Source: Sphaerolaimus hirsutus
Taxonomy: Eukaryota; Nematoda; Chromadorea; Monhysterida; Sphaerolaimidae
Direction of reading: 5' to 3'
DNA length: 64,000 bases
Assembly (NCBI GenBank): GCA_964036195.1
Contig: OZ038456.1
Coordinates: forward strand, 27,591,188-27,655,187
Part shown: piece by piece, positions 11,386 through 20,767 of the stretch
Numbering within the stretch: position 1 is the stretch's first letter
How the letters are laid out: every line of letters starts with the position of its first letter
Position numbers and translations under genes: made by a program
The notes under the pieces: model-generated
Seen by the model: the letters and a program-made list of their open reading frames with translations, nothing else
Told to the model about the DNA's origin: nothing
The model's database searches: none

Positions 11386-11476
11386 GTTATTGATCTGTTT
11401 TTTATTATTTTTTTGCGTTTGGAAGAGAGCCAATATTTTGTGATTTGTACGGTTGTTTGACGTATTGACATATTGT

Positions 11477-11718
11477 GCCTACACACACTAGTTTTCACCG
11501 TGACTTCGTGTGAAAACTGAAATTATTTCAAATGCAAATTAAAAATCACGGTTGAATGATTTGATTTTATTTAAATTTGAGTTTAAATAAATGATAGCTA
11601 AACTTTGAAAATTTGAAAACTAAAACACATAAAGCATACAAAATGAGTAGGCTGAATGTCGCCATGTGGCCATTTCAGTTTTCACATCGGTCACGGTGAA
11701 AACTAGTGTGTGTAGGGC
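11477..11718. mobile_element. CTAG-family MITE, 'TTTTCACCGTGAC' type
   Basis: GCCTACACACACTAGTTTTC and its complement, with long arms around GTGAAAACTGAAAT. TATTG is present at both flanks (11471-11475 and 11719-11723), a possible target duplication. Same type at 51724 and 57383. Confidence 0.88.
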
Positions 11719-11766
11719 TATTGAATTTCATTGGATGAACTATACCTTCGCGTTGGAAAATCGCAG

Positions 11767-11932
11767 ATTATCAAACAGTGAGAAACAGGCGCTGGTGCAA
11801 CACCTGGGCGCATATGTAAAGTTATTGGACACCATTCTAGATGATCTAGACCCCAAAGTTACCGTGCTGGGTTTAGATGTCCTGCGGGCCAGTGTGGATG
11901 TCTTGCAGGACAAAGTTGAAACTCATGCACAG
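11767..11932 (+). CDS. TOGARAM1: TOGARAM1-like exon 7 (TOG2)
   Basis: Acceptor AAATCGCAG|A, donor GCACAG|GTTTGT. The first base completes Arg with exon 6, then 55 codons. Key motif: LVQHLGAYVKLLDTILDDLD, then PKVTVLGLDVLRASVDVLQ, matching vertebrate 'LVGFISLLYNLLDDSNFKVVHGTLEVLHLL'. The exon is sandwiched between transposons: one ends 48 bases before its acceptor and another begins 14 bases after its donor. Confidence 0.88.
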
Positions 11933-11946
11933 GTTTGTAAATATTT

Positions 11947-12515
11947 CGGCTATTTACACAGGTCCCGGCCGGGGACCGGGACCCGGCAAAAAATAATTTT
12001 TTTCAAAAGTGAATAATTGGCGTGTATGGGTTGTTTGCATGTTAATTAGGTGAATTATCACCAAATTAGCATGCACAAATGTGTTTTGAGATGCTTACAT
12101 GCGCTGATGCATTTTCTTTGGGGGAGTGTATAATTTTTTTTGGATTTGTCTGAATTTTGGCATGTGAGTACTCCTTTGTTTAGTGAGTACGCATGCCATG
12201 CCAAATTTCAGCTCAGCGCGGTTACTGGTAGTTATTTTATTTATACTTCAATTTTTTTTGATCACTGTATTTTTGTATAGTGATTGAAATCCTGCCGGGG
12301 ACGGGTCCCCAGCAACGTCGAAATGGCCCCAACCAGGGTCAAACGTCCCCGGTGAGAATTTTTTTTCAGTAAACAAAGAAGTTTGGTCCCTGACCTTAAC
12401 CTGACCTGACCTGAAAGAAGTTTGGTGATAATTCACCTTATTAACATGCAAACAACCCATACACGCCAATTATTCATATTTAAAAAAAATATTTTTTGCT
12501 GGGGCCTGTGTAGCC
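11947..12515. mobile_element. Palindromic element with 8-bp target duplication
   Basis: AAATATTT occurs at 11939-11946 and 12516-12523. Ends GGCTATTTACACAGG and CCTGTGTAGCC; long arms share TGGCGTGTATGGGTTGTTTG. Starts 14 bases after the donor of exon 7. Probably hAT-like. Confidence 0.8.
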
Positions 12516-12784
12516 AAATATTTCTATATTTTATAAATATTTAGGTAAAATTATTTTTTGGGTAAATGAGTCAGAATATTTCATCTGGACTGGATTGTAT
12601 TGTTGTTTTTTAGAAATATTGATAGCGATGTTATGCAAGCTGGTGATATTGTTTTAATCATATTTTGTTGAAAAGATGTGTAATCACATAAAGTGACAAA
12701 ATAGAGGCATCAAGATAGAAAAGGTTTAAAAAAGAACACGTGGGGTCGACATTTTGTGATAACTGCTTTTTTATATCTTTGCAG

Positions 12785-12881
12785 GCGATTTTCAACGCTG
12801 CATCGAAACACTTCGGCAACCAGAAAACAGTAGTGAAGCAGTGCGTCATGCTCACGCTGCTCTCCCTCATGCAGTATGCAG
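12785..12881 (+). CDS. TOGARAM1: TOGARAM1-like exon 8 (TOG2)
   Basis: Acceptor TCTTTGCAG|GCG, donor TATGCAG|GTTATT; 32 codons plus one base. The peptide AIFNAASKHFGNQKTVVKQC continues VMLTLLSLMQYA. It matches the vertebrate helices 'VIAASVKVLADNKLVIKQEYMKIFLKLMKEVG'. Confidence 0.87.
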
Positions 12882-13178
12882 GTTATTTACTGCATTTGAA
12901 TATATTCAAATATGAAACACCGTATTTCTTCTAATATAATGGCACACCTGCAATAGAAGGGCAGGTATAAATTATGCTGGGAAAGTACCAGAACACGTAA
13001 ACGTACTTTTTACCTTTCCATTTGTCCGTTTTCTGACATGTGAACAATTTTTACATTTCCGTTTTCCGGCAGCCAAATTTTTCCGTTTTTCGTAAAAAAA
13101 ACTGTTTTGACACAATAAATATATTTCTGCGGGGCGCCTTACTTGCGCCTTAAATTCCAATAAAACGCGCCCCAGGAG

Positions 13179-13627
13179 TAGGGTGTCAACTTTCCGTTTT
13201 CCGTTTCCGCTTTCCAAAGCCAAATTTTTTTCCGTTTCCGTTTTCCGGCCGCCAAATTTTTTTTTCCGTTTCCGTTTTTCCGGCTCATTTGCCGTTTTCC
13301 GGCTAAATTTTGAGTTTTTCCGCCTTCTTTCCGTTTTCCGGCTCAATTGTCAGTTTTTCCAACTTTTTTCATTTTCAGAATAAATTTTCTTTTTTCTGTT
13401 TCAGCCACACTGATCAACACGCATGGATGTTCTCAATTATGTGAATTTCTTCTGTTTCCGGCAAAATTTCAGCAAATTGTTTTCCGTTTCCGGCAGATGT
13501 TCAGCAAATTTTTCTGTTTCCGTTTTCCGGCAGGTGCAAAAAAATTTCCGTTTCCGTTTTCTGGCAAGTGCAGAAATTTTTCCGTTTCCGTTTCCGTTTT
13601 CCGTAAAAAGTTTTCGTTGACACCCTA
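13179..13627. mobile_element. hAT-like MITE (TTCCGTTTTCCG type) on a splice acceptor
   Basis: Terminal TAGGGTGTCAAC/GTTGACACCCTA, flanked by CCCAGGAG at 13171-13178 and 13628-13635. The interior is a degenerate TTTCCGTTTTCCGG simple sequence. The right duplication copy contains the acceptor of exon 9, and the element's pyrimidine-rich end now serves as its polypyrimidine tract. Confidence 0.95.
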
Positions 13628-13632
13628 CCCAG

Positions 13633-13786
13633 GAGTGAAACCGACGGTCACTTGGATGGCCGCGTGCGCGATGCACCGCAACAGCCGAGTTCGCGAGGAA
13701 ATGCTCAACGTGTTGACCGCCGCCGTGCTCAAGTTTCCGTCAACTCAATTCAATTTACCAGCGCTCGCGTTTGTGGTCGCGCCGAG
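13633..13786 (+). CDS. TOGARAM1: TOGARAM1-like exon 9 (TOG2)
   Basis: Strongest family match in the window: NSRVREEMLNVLTAAVLKFP, then PALAFVVAP. Vertebrate TOGARAM1 has 'HSRVREEVVNICICSLLTYPS...LPKLSFDLAPAL' here. The start is fixed by phase: G from exon 8 plus GA gives Gly, then VKPTVTW. The acceptor ACCCAG|GAG lies inside the right target-site duplication of a hAT-like MITE, whose other copy sits at 13171-13178. The original acceptor was therefore duplicated by the insertion. Donor CCGAG|GTGACT. Confidence 0.93.
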
Positions 13787-14404
13787 GTGACTTTTTATAT
13801 TATTTTTATTCTTTTTGGGTATGTGCCGGAAATAAATGGGTATTTGGTATTTTTGGGGTGTTTGTAGATGTGAAGAGAATGTAGGCTAGGAGCCATTTCG
13901 CGAGTCGAGCGACATGAAAGGTGATAAAGTCAGTGATAACTTAATTTTTAGTGATATTTATGTCAAGTGACATAAAAATTTGCCAATTGTCAAGCAAAGT
14001 GTCATACATGATTTGCAAGTGTGTAATTGCAAAGTGTGTAATATTTCGCGCAATTTGAATGCGAGCCGCTTTTTTACGATTCAAAAGCGTTGCTTTCTTC
14101 AGATTTTGATTTCAGCGTTTGTAGTTCAGCGTGCAAAAACGTGTTCCCACCATCATTTTGAGTTTTTGCGCTGCATTAGTGAAGTATGAAACGAGAGCGT
14201 GTGAATTGCAAAAAAGAGTGTGATCCACACAATATTGAGCAATATGTAAATATCTGTCATGAAATTGGAGTATCTTGTAAATGTCTTCACATCTGTCGAA
14301 ATAATACAGTACCATGCTCGAATTGAGTGCCACTGTAATGACGTTGTGAAAAAATACAGTGCCCGGGGTTCAAAACAAGCCAATACGGTATTTGCATTGT
14401 GCAG

Positions 14405-14481
14405 ACTGGCGGACAGCTGCCGACGCGTGAGATTGGCCGCATTCGAGACTGTGGCCGTGCTGGCGCAGACCATGGGCGCAG
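14405..14481 (+). CDS. TOGARAM1: TOGARAM1-like exon 10 (TOG2)
   Basis: Acceptor TTGTGCAG|A, donor GGCGCAG|GTGACA. It encodes LADSCRRVRLAAFETVAVLA followed by QTMGAG. Vertebrate counterpart: 'LVDSKRRVRQAALEAFAVLASSMGSG'. Phase agrees on both sides (AG+A = Arg; G+GC = Gly). Confidence 0.93.
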
Positions 14482-14534
14482 GTGACATTATCAGGGCCCA
14501 CTTTCAATTTGGGCGTAGGGCGCCCCCCCACACG

Positions 14535-14982
14535 CAGGGGTCTCCTAGGGGGGGGGGCTGCCCCCCCAAATCGGCCAGCAAATTTTTTGGCTACTACCCC
14601 CAAAGACCCCCCTCCCCAAATCGCTCAGCTATCTATCTATCTGGAGTGGTTTTTGAGAAATTTTGCCCCAATTTTTGCTCAAATTCACTAATTTTCGCAC
14701 CTTTTTATAGTTTTTCACCTTCAAAATCGTGCTTTCCGGCTAAATACATGGTTATATACCTATTTTGAGCCATTTTAAAGCTACTTTTGGCTACTTTTAA
14801 CTGATTATTAGCGATTTTTTCCCCTTTCTGCCTTCTTAAGCTTGAAAAAGCCTGTATATTGTGCCCCCGCCAGCCCCCCCCCCAGCCCCCCCCCAGAAAA
14901 TTTTTTCAGCTATCTATCCCTCCGGAGGAGCGATTTGCTATCTATTTAGCCCCCGCGAGGGGAAAAATCTTGGAGACCCCTG
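14535..14982. mobile_element. hAT-like MITE (CAGGGGTCTCC type), copy 1
   Basis: Terminal CAGGGGTCTCC/GGAGACCCCTG, flanked by CCCACACG (14527-14534, 14983-14990). The interior contains CAGCTATCTATCTATC words and G/C runs. Lies in the intron after exon 10. Confidence 0.95.
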
Positions 14983-15133
14983 CCCACACGCCACTGAGCG
15001 CTTCAGTGTTGGCCCGCTTCTGTTCTAATGCAAACGTCGCAGGTTTAGTGCCGCACCCGTTTAGTTTTGTCAAATGTAAAACGGGTATTTTACTATTTTA
15101 CTATTTACATTTCACGGGGTGCATTTCATTTCA

Positions 15134-15458
15134 CTTATAAACACCTTCCCGGTCACGTGGAGTGGTGTTGGTAACACATCCCCAAAATTTTAGACTCATA
15201 CCCCTCCCACAGCTCAGAAATCAGCGGGTGCCGGACCTGCTGTGGGACACCAAAAAAGCCACACAAAAATTTGCACTTAGGGCGACCCACCCCTGAGAGG
15301 GGTTGCCGCGACCCCCCCAATTCATGCGAAGTAGAGGGGGGTTGCGACAATATCTCCCCCCAAGTTTCAGCCTCGGGGGCGCCGTAGAACTGGGGATAGG
15401 ATATAAGAAGTAAAATCAAAAAATGGCTGCCGGACGTGACCGGGAAGGTGTTTACTAA
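15134..15458. mobile_element. Palindromic MITE, AACACCTTCCCGGTCACGT ends
   Basis: TTATAAACACCTTCCCGGTC at the left mirrors GACCGGGAAGGTGTTTACTA at the right. Only copy in the window. No clear target duplication. Confidence 0.7.
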
Positions 15459-15622
15459 GGTGACCTAGGGTCGTTGAATTGTGTAAAGTTCTGGATCTTC
15501 ACTTGCGATTAATTTATTTTCCGAGCGATCACAGAGTATATCGTAACCTAATTCCCGCGCGTTTCATTCACTATCCCATCATTACTAAAGCCACAAGCTA
15601 CCGTAACCCTACCATAACCCAG

Positions 15623-15853
15623 GCAAATTAGAGCCCCTCTACAAGTGCATCCGCGACGTGGAACAGAGTCAACGTGCAGCCGGTTTAATGAACGCCGTTC
15701 AAGCGCGCCTGGCTAGACATCAACTGCCCAAAATCAAATATGACGGTCTGATCGAATACGCCCCGCCCCCCAATGTGGGCGAGAAAAAGGGGTCCCCGGG
15801 GGTGCAAGATTTGGCTGATGTGCAGTGGATTTTGAATGCGGCCGCTGGTCCAG
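15623..15853 (+). CDS. TOGARAM1: TOGARAM1-like exon 11 (end of TOG2)
   Basis: Acceptor TAACCCAG|GC, donor GGTCCAG|GTGGGT. The signature MNAVQARLAR is identical to vertebrate TOGARAM1 and is followed by HQLPKIKYDGLIEYAPPP; the vertebrate sequence reads 'KTLPRLTEQGFVEYAVLMP'. Near the end, DVQWILNAAAG parallels 'DTDWLLAGN'. This closes the N-terminal pair of TOG domains; the following exons are linker. Confidence 0.95.
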
Positions 15854-15954
15854 GTGGGTTATGGTAGTTTTTTGAGGGTTTTTTTTGTAGCCCTTTTCTA
15901 GCCCTTTTTCTCTTTTTTCATATGCCCCGCGGACAGCACAGTATGCATCCTCAC

Positions 15955-16467
15955 TAGGGTGTCAACAAAAACTTTTTTGCAGAAAACGGAAACGGAAACA
16001 ATTTTGAACTTGCCAGAAAACGGAAACGGAAAAAAATTTGCACTTGCCGGAAAACAGAAAAATGAAAGGCCGGAAAACGGAAACGGAAAAATTTGCTGCA
16101 ATTATACCGGAAACGGAAAAAACCTGCTGAAATTTTGCCGGAAATGGGAAAAAATTTGCAGAAATTTATCTGTAAATAAAAAAATTGGCTGAAATCTTGC
16201 TAGAAATATAAAAAATTCACATAATAATGAGCCTTCATGCGTGTTTACCAGTTCGGCAACAGAAAATTGAGCTGGAAAATGAAAAAAGTTGAAAAACAGA
16301 CAATTGAGCCGGAAAACGGAAAAAACGGAAAAACTGAAAATTTAGCCGGAAAACGGAAAATGGGCCGGAAAAACGGAAACGGAAAAAAAAATTAGCAGCC
16401 GGAAAACGGAAACGGATAAAAATTTGCCTGCGGAAAGCGGAAACGGAAAACGGAAAGTTGACACCCT
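15955..16467. mobile_element. hAT-like MITE (TTCCGTTTTCCG type), copy 2
   Basis: TAGGGTGTCAAC/GTTGACACCCTA, flanked by ATCCTCAC (15947-15954, 16468-16475). The interior is in the opposite orientation to the copy at 13179. Confidence 0.95.
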
Positions 16468-16475
16468 AATCCTCA

Positions 16476-16860
16476 CATACCTTTATGTCTTACACCCCAA
16501 ACACACCAACGTCATCGGTATGCGCGCACTTTCACAGAAAAGAAAACATTAAAGAGAAAAAGGCGGAGTCCACTACATACGACACACAACATAAATATAC
16601 CTCTTGCCTGAAATTTTTTTACTTTTCTGACCAATTTTTATTTTAACAATGGTGACATCATGATGGAGTGTTTATCCATTCATCTGTTTTTTGACACGAA
16701 CACGGTAAAATGTGCGTTGAAAGGCATTTAAAACAATCAGATCTCTTCACCAATCTTTTATAAAATCTAGGCTCCGCCCTCTCACGAGATGTAACGCTCA
16801 GCGATGCGCAAATAGCCAATCAGCAAGTGGGGGGAAATCTGCCAGCCAATCAGCATACAG
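16476..16860. other. Unannotated intron sequence
   Basis: No repeat or gene recognised; ends with the acceptor of exon 12. Two CCAATCAGC words occur near 16837 and 16855. Confidence 0.4.
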
Positions 16861-16912
16861 TTAAAAATGATGGAAAAAGCACTGAAGCTGTGACGCCCCG
16901 GAAAAGCGGCAG
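16861..16912 (+). CDS. TOGARAM1: TOGARAM1-like exon 12 (linker)
   Basis: A 52-base exon: acceptor GCATACAG|TT, donor GGCAG|GTATGG. With the G left from exon 11 it reads VKNDGKSTEAVTPRKSG and ends two bases into a codon. No homology can be recognised, but codon phase fits both neighbours and the composition suits a disordered linker. Confidence 0.7.
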
Positions 16913-17220
16913 GTATGGTTTTTTGGTCGGTTCTGGCTAGGAATTTATCAACTGGTTTTATTTTTAAACCTGATCAATATCCATTTTTTTCTAAAAACAG
17001 GGATGGTGATTATACCAATTATCTCTAATAATACACTTACAAAAAGAGCCAGGGGCCTTTTGTAAATTTCTTGAAAATACAGAATTTTTACACTTCACAT
17101 TAAATTCAGTAAAATCCTTTCTATTCAGGAAGCAAATATCGATCTCTCCTTTCTGGATACATAAATCTCAATTAAGATTCTGCAAAATTTGATTTAAAAA
17201 AACCTTTTCCCAAATCACAG

Positions 17221-17433
17221 ACAATCTCGTTCGGCACATTCGCACCGCCTTGGCGCGTTGCCAAATTCAGTCATCCAATCAACACAGAGCCCTGACTCCG
17301 CCTCCAAACTTGCGCCAGCGAATAAGGATACAAATTTAAAGTTGAGACAAGCGCAGAGTAATAGCGAGTTAAGTGTTTCTAGTGCGAAGCCTATGAGAAG
17401 CGTTACTCATTTGAGACCACTTAATAATGCCAG
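17221..17433 (+). CDS. TOGARAM1: TOGARAM1-like exon 13 (linker)
   Basis: Acceptor AATCACAG|A, strong donor GCCAG|GTGAGT. AG+A gives Arg, then 70 open codons rich in Ser, Ala, Asn and Gln, for example SAHSHRLGALPNSVIQSTQ and later SVSSAKPMRSVTHLRPLNNA. It is disordered linker; no domain is visible. Confidence 0.78.
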
Positions 17434-17509
17434 GTGAGTATTTGGTGAAGTTGCAGATTTTCAAGATTTGGAGGACGGGAATTATACATTTTACGTATCT
17501 ACTCGAATG

Positions 17510-17711
17510 GCCCTGCGCACACTACCTAGTTCTCACATGAATTTTCGAAAACTCATAAATAAACTTTGAACATGCTTGAGTTTTCTACAATGAGTTATTT
17601 TTAATCTCCGTCAACTGTAGTTGACGGCCACCTCATTGTAGAAAACTCAAATGCGTTCTGAGCTGATTTGTGAGTTTTCGAAATTTCATGTGAGAACTAG
17701 TGTGCGCAGGC
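17510..17711. mobile_element. CTAG-family MITE, 'TTCTCACATGAA' type
   Basis: CCCTGCGCACACTACCTAGT at the left; ACTAGTGTGCGCAGGCA at the right; arms with CGAAAACTCA. The interior has TCCGTCAACTGTAGTTGACG, itself palindromic. Confidence 0.82.
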
Positions 17712-18109
17712 ACAATAATTAACCTGTTAACGTACATTTTTCCGTCAGACTTTTGTAACGGATCATTCAAGGGGTGATTATCATTTCTTCAAAATTTTCG
17801 ATTATTTTTCTATCCACTCACCCTATTCACGAAATTCGCTTTATAAACAAACTAGGTAACAAGTTTTGTTTAAATGGACACAAAAATGTATTCTTTTTGT
17901 TAGATTTTTTTTGAGATTTTTAAACATCGGAAAATAAAACATATCGTCATTTACAGATATTTTTATCTTTCTCCGGAGAGATTTAATTGCATTTTCTTTG
18001 TGAGGGATTTTCTGAAATGACATTAGATAAGGTATTTAGGTATATTTTTTCAAAATCACTCATTTTTCAATGCATCAGATATAACCAATGATGGGGGGGC
18101 TGTTAACCT
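17712..18109. other. Unannotated intron sequence
   Basis: AT-rich; I see nothing I can name. Confidence 0.4.
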
Positions 18110-18441
18110 TAAGGCCGGGTTTACACGGATTTTTTGTGACGACTCAACATCACTAAAAAGTTCAATAAATTGAGTAAAAAAGTTCCAAATTCATGAGAAA
18201 AAGTGGCCAATTGTAGATTCAACCTAGGCGAATATACATGTCAAATCGCAGAATCGTGCTTGTAGCTAAGACCTATCTACGTTTGAAACCATTTTTCTGT
18301 TGTCGCTTGCTGTCGGGAGACTGTCCGACAACAGCAAATTCTTGCTAATTTATTATTTATTAAATTTATTAACTTGCTAAATTTATTGAACTTTTTGGTG
18401 ATGTTGAGTCGTCACAAAAAATCCGTGTAAACGCGGCCTTA
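18110..18441. mobile_element. TAAGGCC-family palindromic MITE, copy 1
   Basis: TAAGGCCGGGTTTACACGGA and its complement, with arms of about 60 bases containing TTTTTTGTGACGACTCAACA. Ends 35 bases before exon 14. Second copy at 54044. Confidence 0.9.
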
Positions 18442-18476
18442 CACTATGCAAAATGAATTTAACATTATTTCTGCAG

Positions 18477-18693
18477 ACCCGGCATGACCCCCGCAATGCG
18501 ACACACATCGACATTTCCTTCAACACCACATCACGATAATATTTTTGACCCGGCCTATGCTTCGAAACGGAACAGCACTTTTGAAATGAGCCAGAAAAAC
18601 GTTTTCCCGTGGATGCAAGGTAATGAGAATGATGAAGATTTGGATACGTCTGAAGGGAGAAATGAATTGTCGAGAAGCGCCCCGCTGCAAAAA
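18477..18693 (+). CDS. TOGARAM1: TOGARAM1-like exon 14 (linker)
   Basis: Acceptor TTTCTGCAG|A. It reads PGMTPAMRHTSTFPSTP, then VFPWMQGNENDEDLDTSEGR and ends SRSAPLQK. 'FPWMQ' recalls 'LPWENEQ' of the vertebrate linker, a weak resemblance. The preferred donor AAA|GTTGGT keeps phase 0 and joins exon 15. A second possible donor, CAAG|GTAATG at 18619/18620, is closer to consensus and would instead suit the candidate exon at 25706. Confidence 0.75.
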
Positions 18694-18795
18694 GTTGGTT
18701 TATTTCTTTTGATGGGAACTTTGATATTTTTGCCTTTTGTTTTGTTGCCTTGTTTTTATTTTTTGAGCTGCGGCTAATCCAATTGTCCTACTTAC

Positions 18796-19060
18796 CTACA
18801 CTAGTTGACAAGGATACAAAAGGTCTGCTGGTTCCCATCCCAATTCAAAGCTTGCCCACGAGTAACACTACGCATTTTTGTGTACACATATACTTCCTGC
18901 CGGCCTTATACCTATTAACGGCAATATTTATTGTTTTTAACGCTACATCTTCATCTACGGCATGATTCAACACTTTTGCATTTGCACGTGGTTCGTGAGC
19001 AAGCTCTGAATTGGAATGGGAACCAGTTGACATTCGGTGGCCTTGTCAACTGGTGTGTGT
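18796..19060. mobile_element. CTAG-family MITE, 'GGTTCCCATCCCAATTC' type
   Basis: ACACTAGTTGACAAGG at the left, CCTTGTCAACTGGTGTGTGT at the right. The inner arms GTTCCCATCCCAATTCAAAG and AATGGGAACCAGTTGACA recur at 23359, 43050, 47480 and 50818. Confidence 0.85.
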
Positions 19061-19799
19061 AATGTTGTTTCTGCAAGTAGAGAAGTGGCAAGTAAAGTGG
19101 TTATTGGTATGTCAAGTAACAAGTACGCTTATAAGTGGAAAGTATATTTATTTACTGGTGTAATTGTCATATTATATATCCCACTTATTTATAACTTAAC
19201 TTAGCCAGTGATTATGTACACATGTTATGGTTGGCAGCATTTCAACTTTTACTAATTGTCATTCAATCGTCTTACATTCATATTTAAGCGGCAAAAAACG
19301 TTTTCGCTATTTTATTAGGTGCCAGCAGCGTTTGGCATGATGCCAAAGCTAACTGCGAGTGCAAATTATCAGTCGCTTGAGTTGAATACGCCTTTCACTC
19401 ATTCGCTACATTTCATTTCTTATGCATATCCATTTATCTATACATCACTACATTTTCATGATGTAACTTCCCCCCTCCAATTGTCAATGCATCTTTAAAT
19501 TATGTTCTTTCTGTGCTAAAACATGTCATTTTTATGTGTTCAGTGTTTTATGGAGATATTTGATGCATTTACAAATATTTTGAAAAAGCATTTTTGTGTG
19601 TTGTTTTTTTGTATGAAAAATATTACTTGCCTAAAGTAGCAGGCATTTCCTAAATTTTTCTTTCTGCCTTGGAATAGTATTTATAGAATACAACAAATAT
19701 AGAACAGACATTAATTGTGTAGTGCTACCACTTGAGCATGAAAATTCTGTACTATATGTATAATAAAAAAGAAAACATGTGCATTTCATGCATTAAGCA

Positions 19800-20293
19800 C
19801 ACGGGTCTCCTAGGGGGGGCTGGGGGGCTGCCCCCCCCCAAATCGGCCAGTTATCTATCTAGGTATCTCGGAGGCCGCTCAGTTATCTGTCTATCCCGAG
19901 GCAAATTTTTTGGCTACAACCCCCAAAGCCCCCCCCCCCCCAAATCGCTCAGCTATTTATTTATCTGGAGTGGTTTTTGAGAAATTTTGCTCCAATTTTC
20001 GCTCAAAATAACCAATTTTCGCACCTTTTTATAGTTTTTCACCTTCAAAATCGTGCTTTCCAGCCATATACATGGTTATATACCTGTTTTAAGCCATTTT
20101 AAACCTACTTTTGGCTACTTTTAACTGATTATTAGCGATTTTTTCCCCTTTCTGCCGTCTTAACCTTGAAAAAGCCTATATATTGTGCCCCCCCCCACCC
20201 CCCCCCAGAAAAATTTTCAGCTATCTATCCCTCCGGAGGAGCGAATTGTTATCTATCCAGCCCCCGCGAGGGCCAAAATCTTGGAGACCCCTG
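19800..20293. mobile_element. hAT-like MITE (CAGGGGTCTCC type), copy 2
   Basis: Flanked by ATTAAGCA (19792-19799, 20294-20301). Left end CACGGGTCTCC carries one change; right end GGAGACCCCTG. Interior as at 14535. Confidence 0.95.
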
Positions 20294-20566
20294 ATTAAGC
20301 AGAGTGCGTGTTGTTTTCTGCCTGGCAAAAGTCAGCTGGTTTACTCTTCTTTTGACACTCAGACTTGTTTAGGAAATGTGCCAGGGGTAAAATAAATCTT
20401 TTTCACATCCGAGTTAGTAGATGCAGAAGTTTGTGTTCCTTGGAAATTTGCCATACAGTTTGTCTTCATTTATATTCCCTGCGGCCAATCCCAGACCCCG
20501 TAAATTACGCAATTCCTGGAAAACGCCCTGAAAAATGTCAACACTCAAAATGTCAATGTTAAACAC

Positions 20567-20757
20567 TAGTTGACACATCTGTGTCAACTGGTCCGTGTCA
20601 ACTCAGATTTCGGCTTCACGTGTCCTAGAGCGATTTTCTAATACACTTACGTAATGTTTTTTTTTCAATTTGCCGCATGTGATCGCTTTGCGACACGTGA
20701 ACTGAAATCTGGAGTTGACACAGACCAGTTGACACACGTGTTTCAACTAGTGTGTAG
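20567..20757. mobile_element. CTAG-family MITE next to the satellite
   Basis: ACTAGTTGACACATCTGTGT and its complement (ACACGTGTTTCAACTAGTGT). A GTCCC-family terminus (GCCAATCCCAGACCCCGTAA) lies just upstream at 20482, so this element interrupts a GTCCC-type element whose interior resembles the satellite unit. Confidence 0.75.
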
Positions 20758-20767
20758 CCCGCCATTA

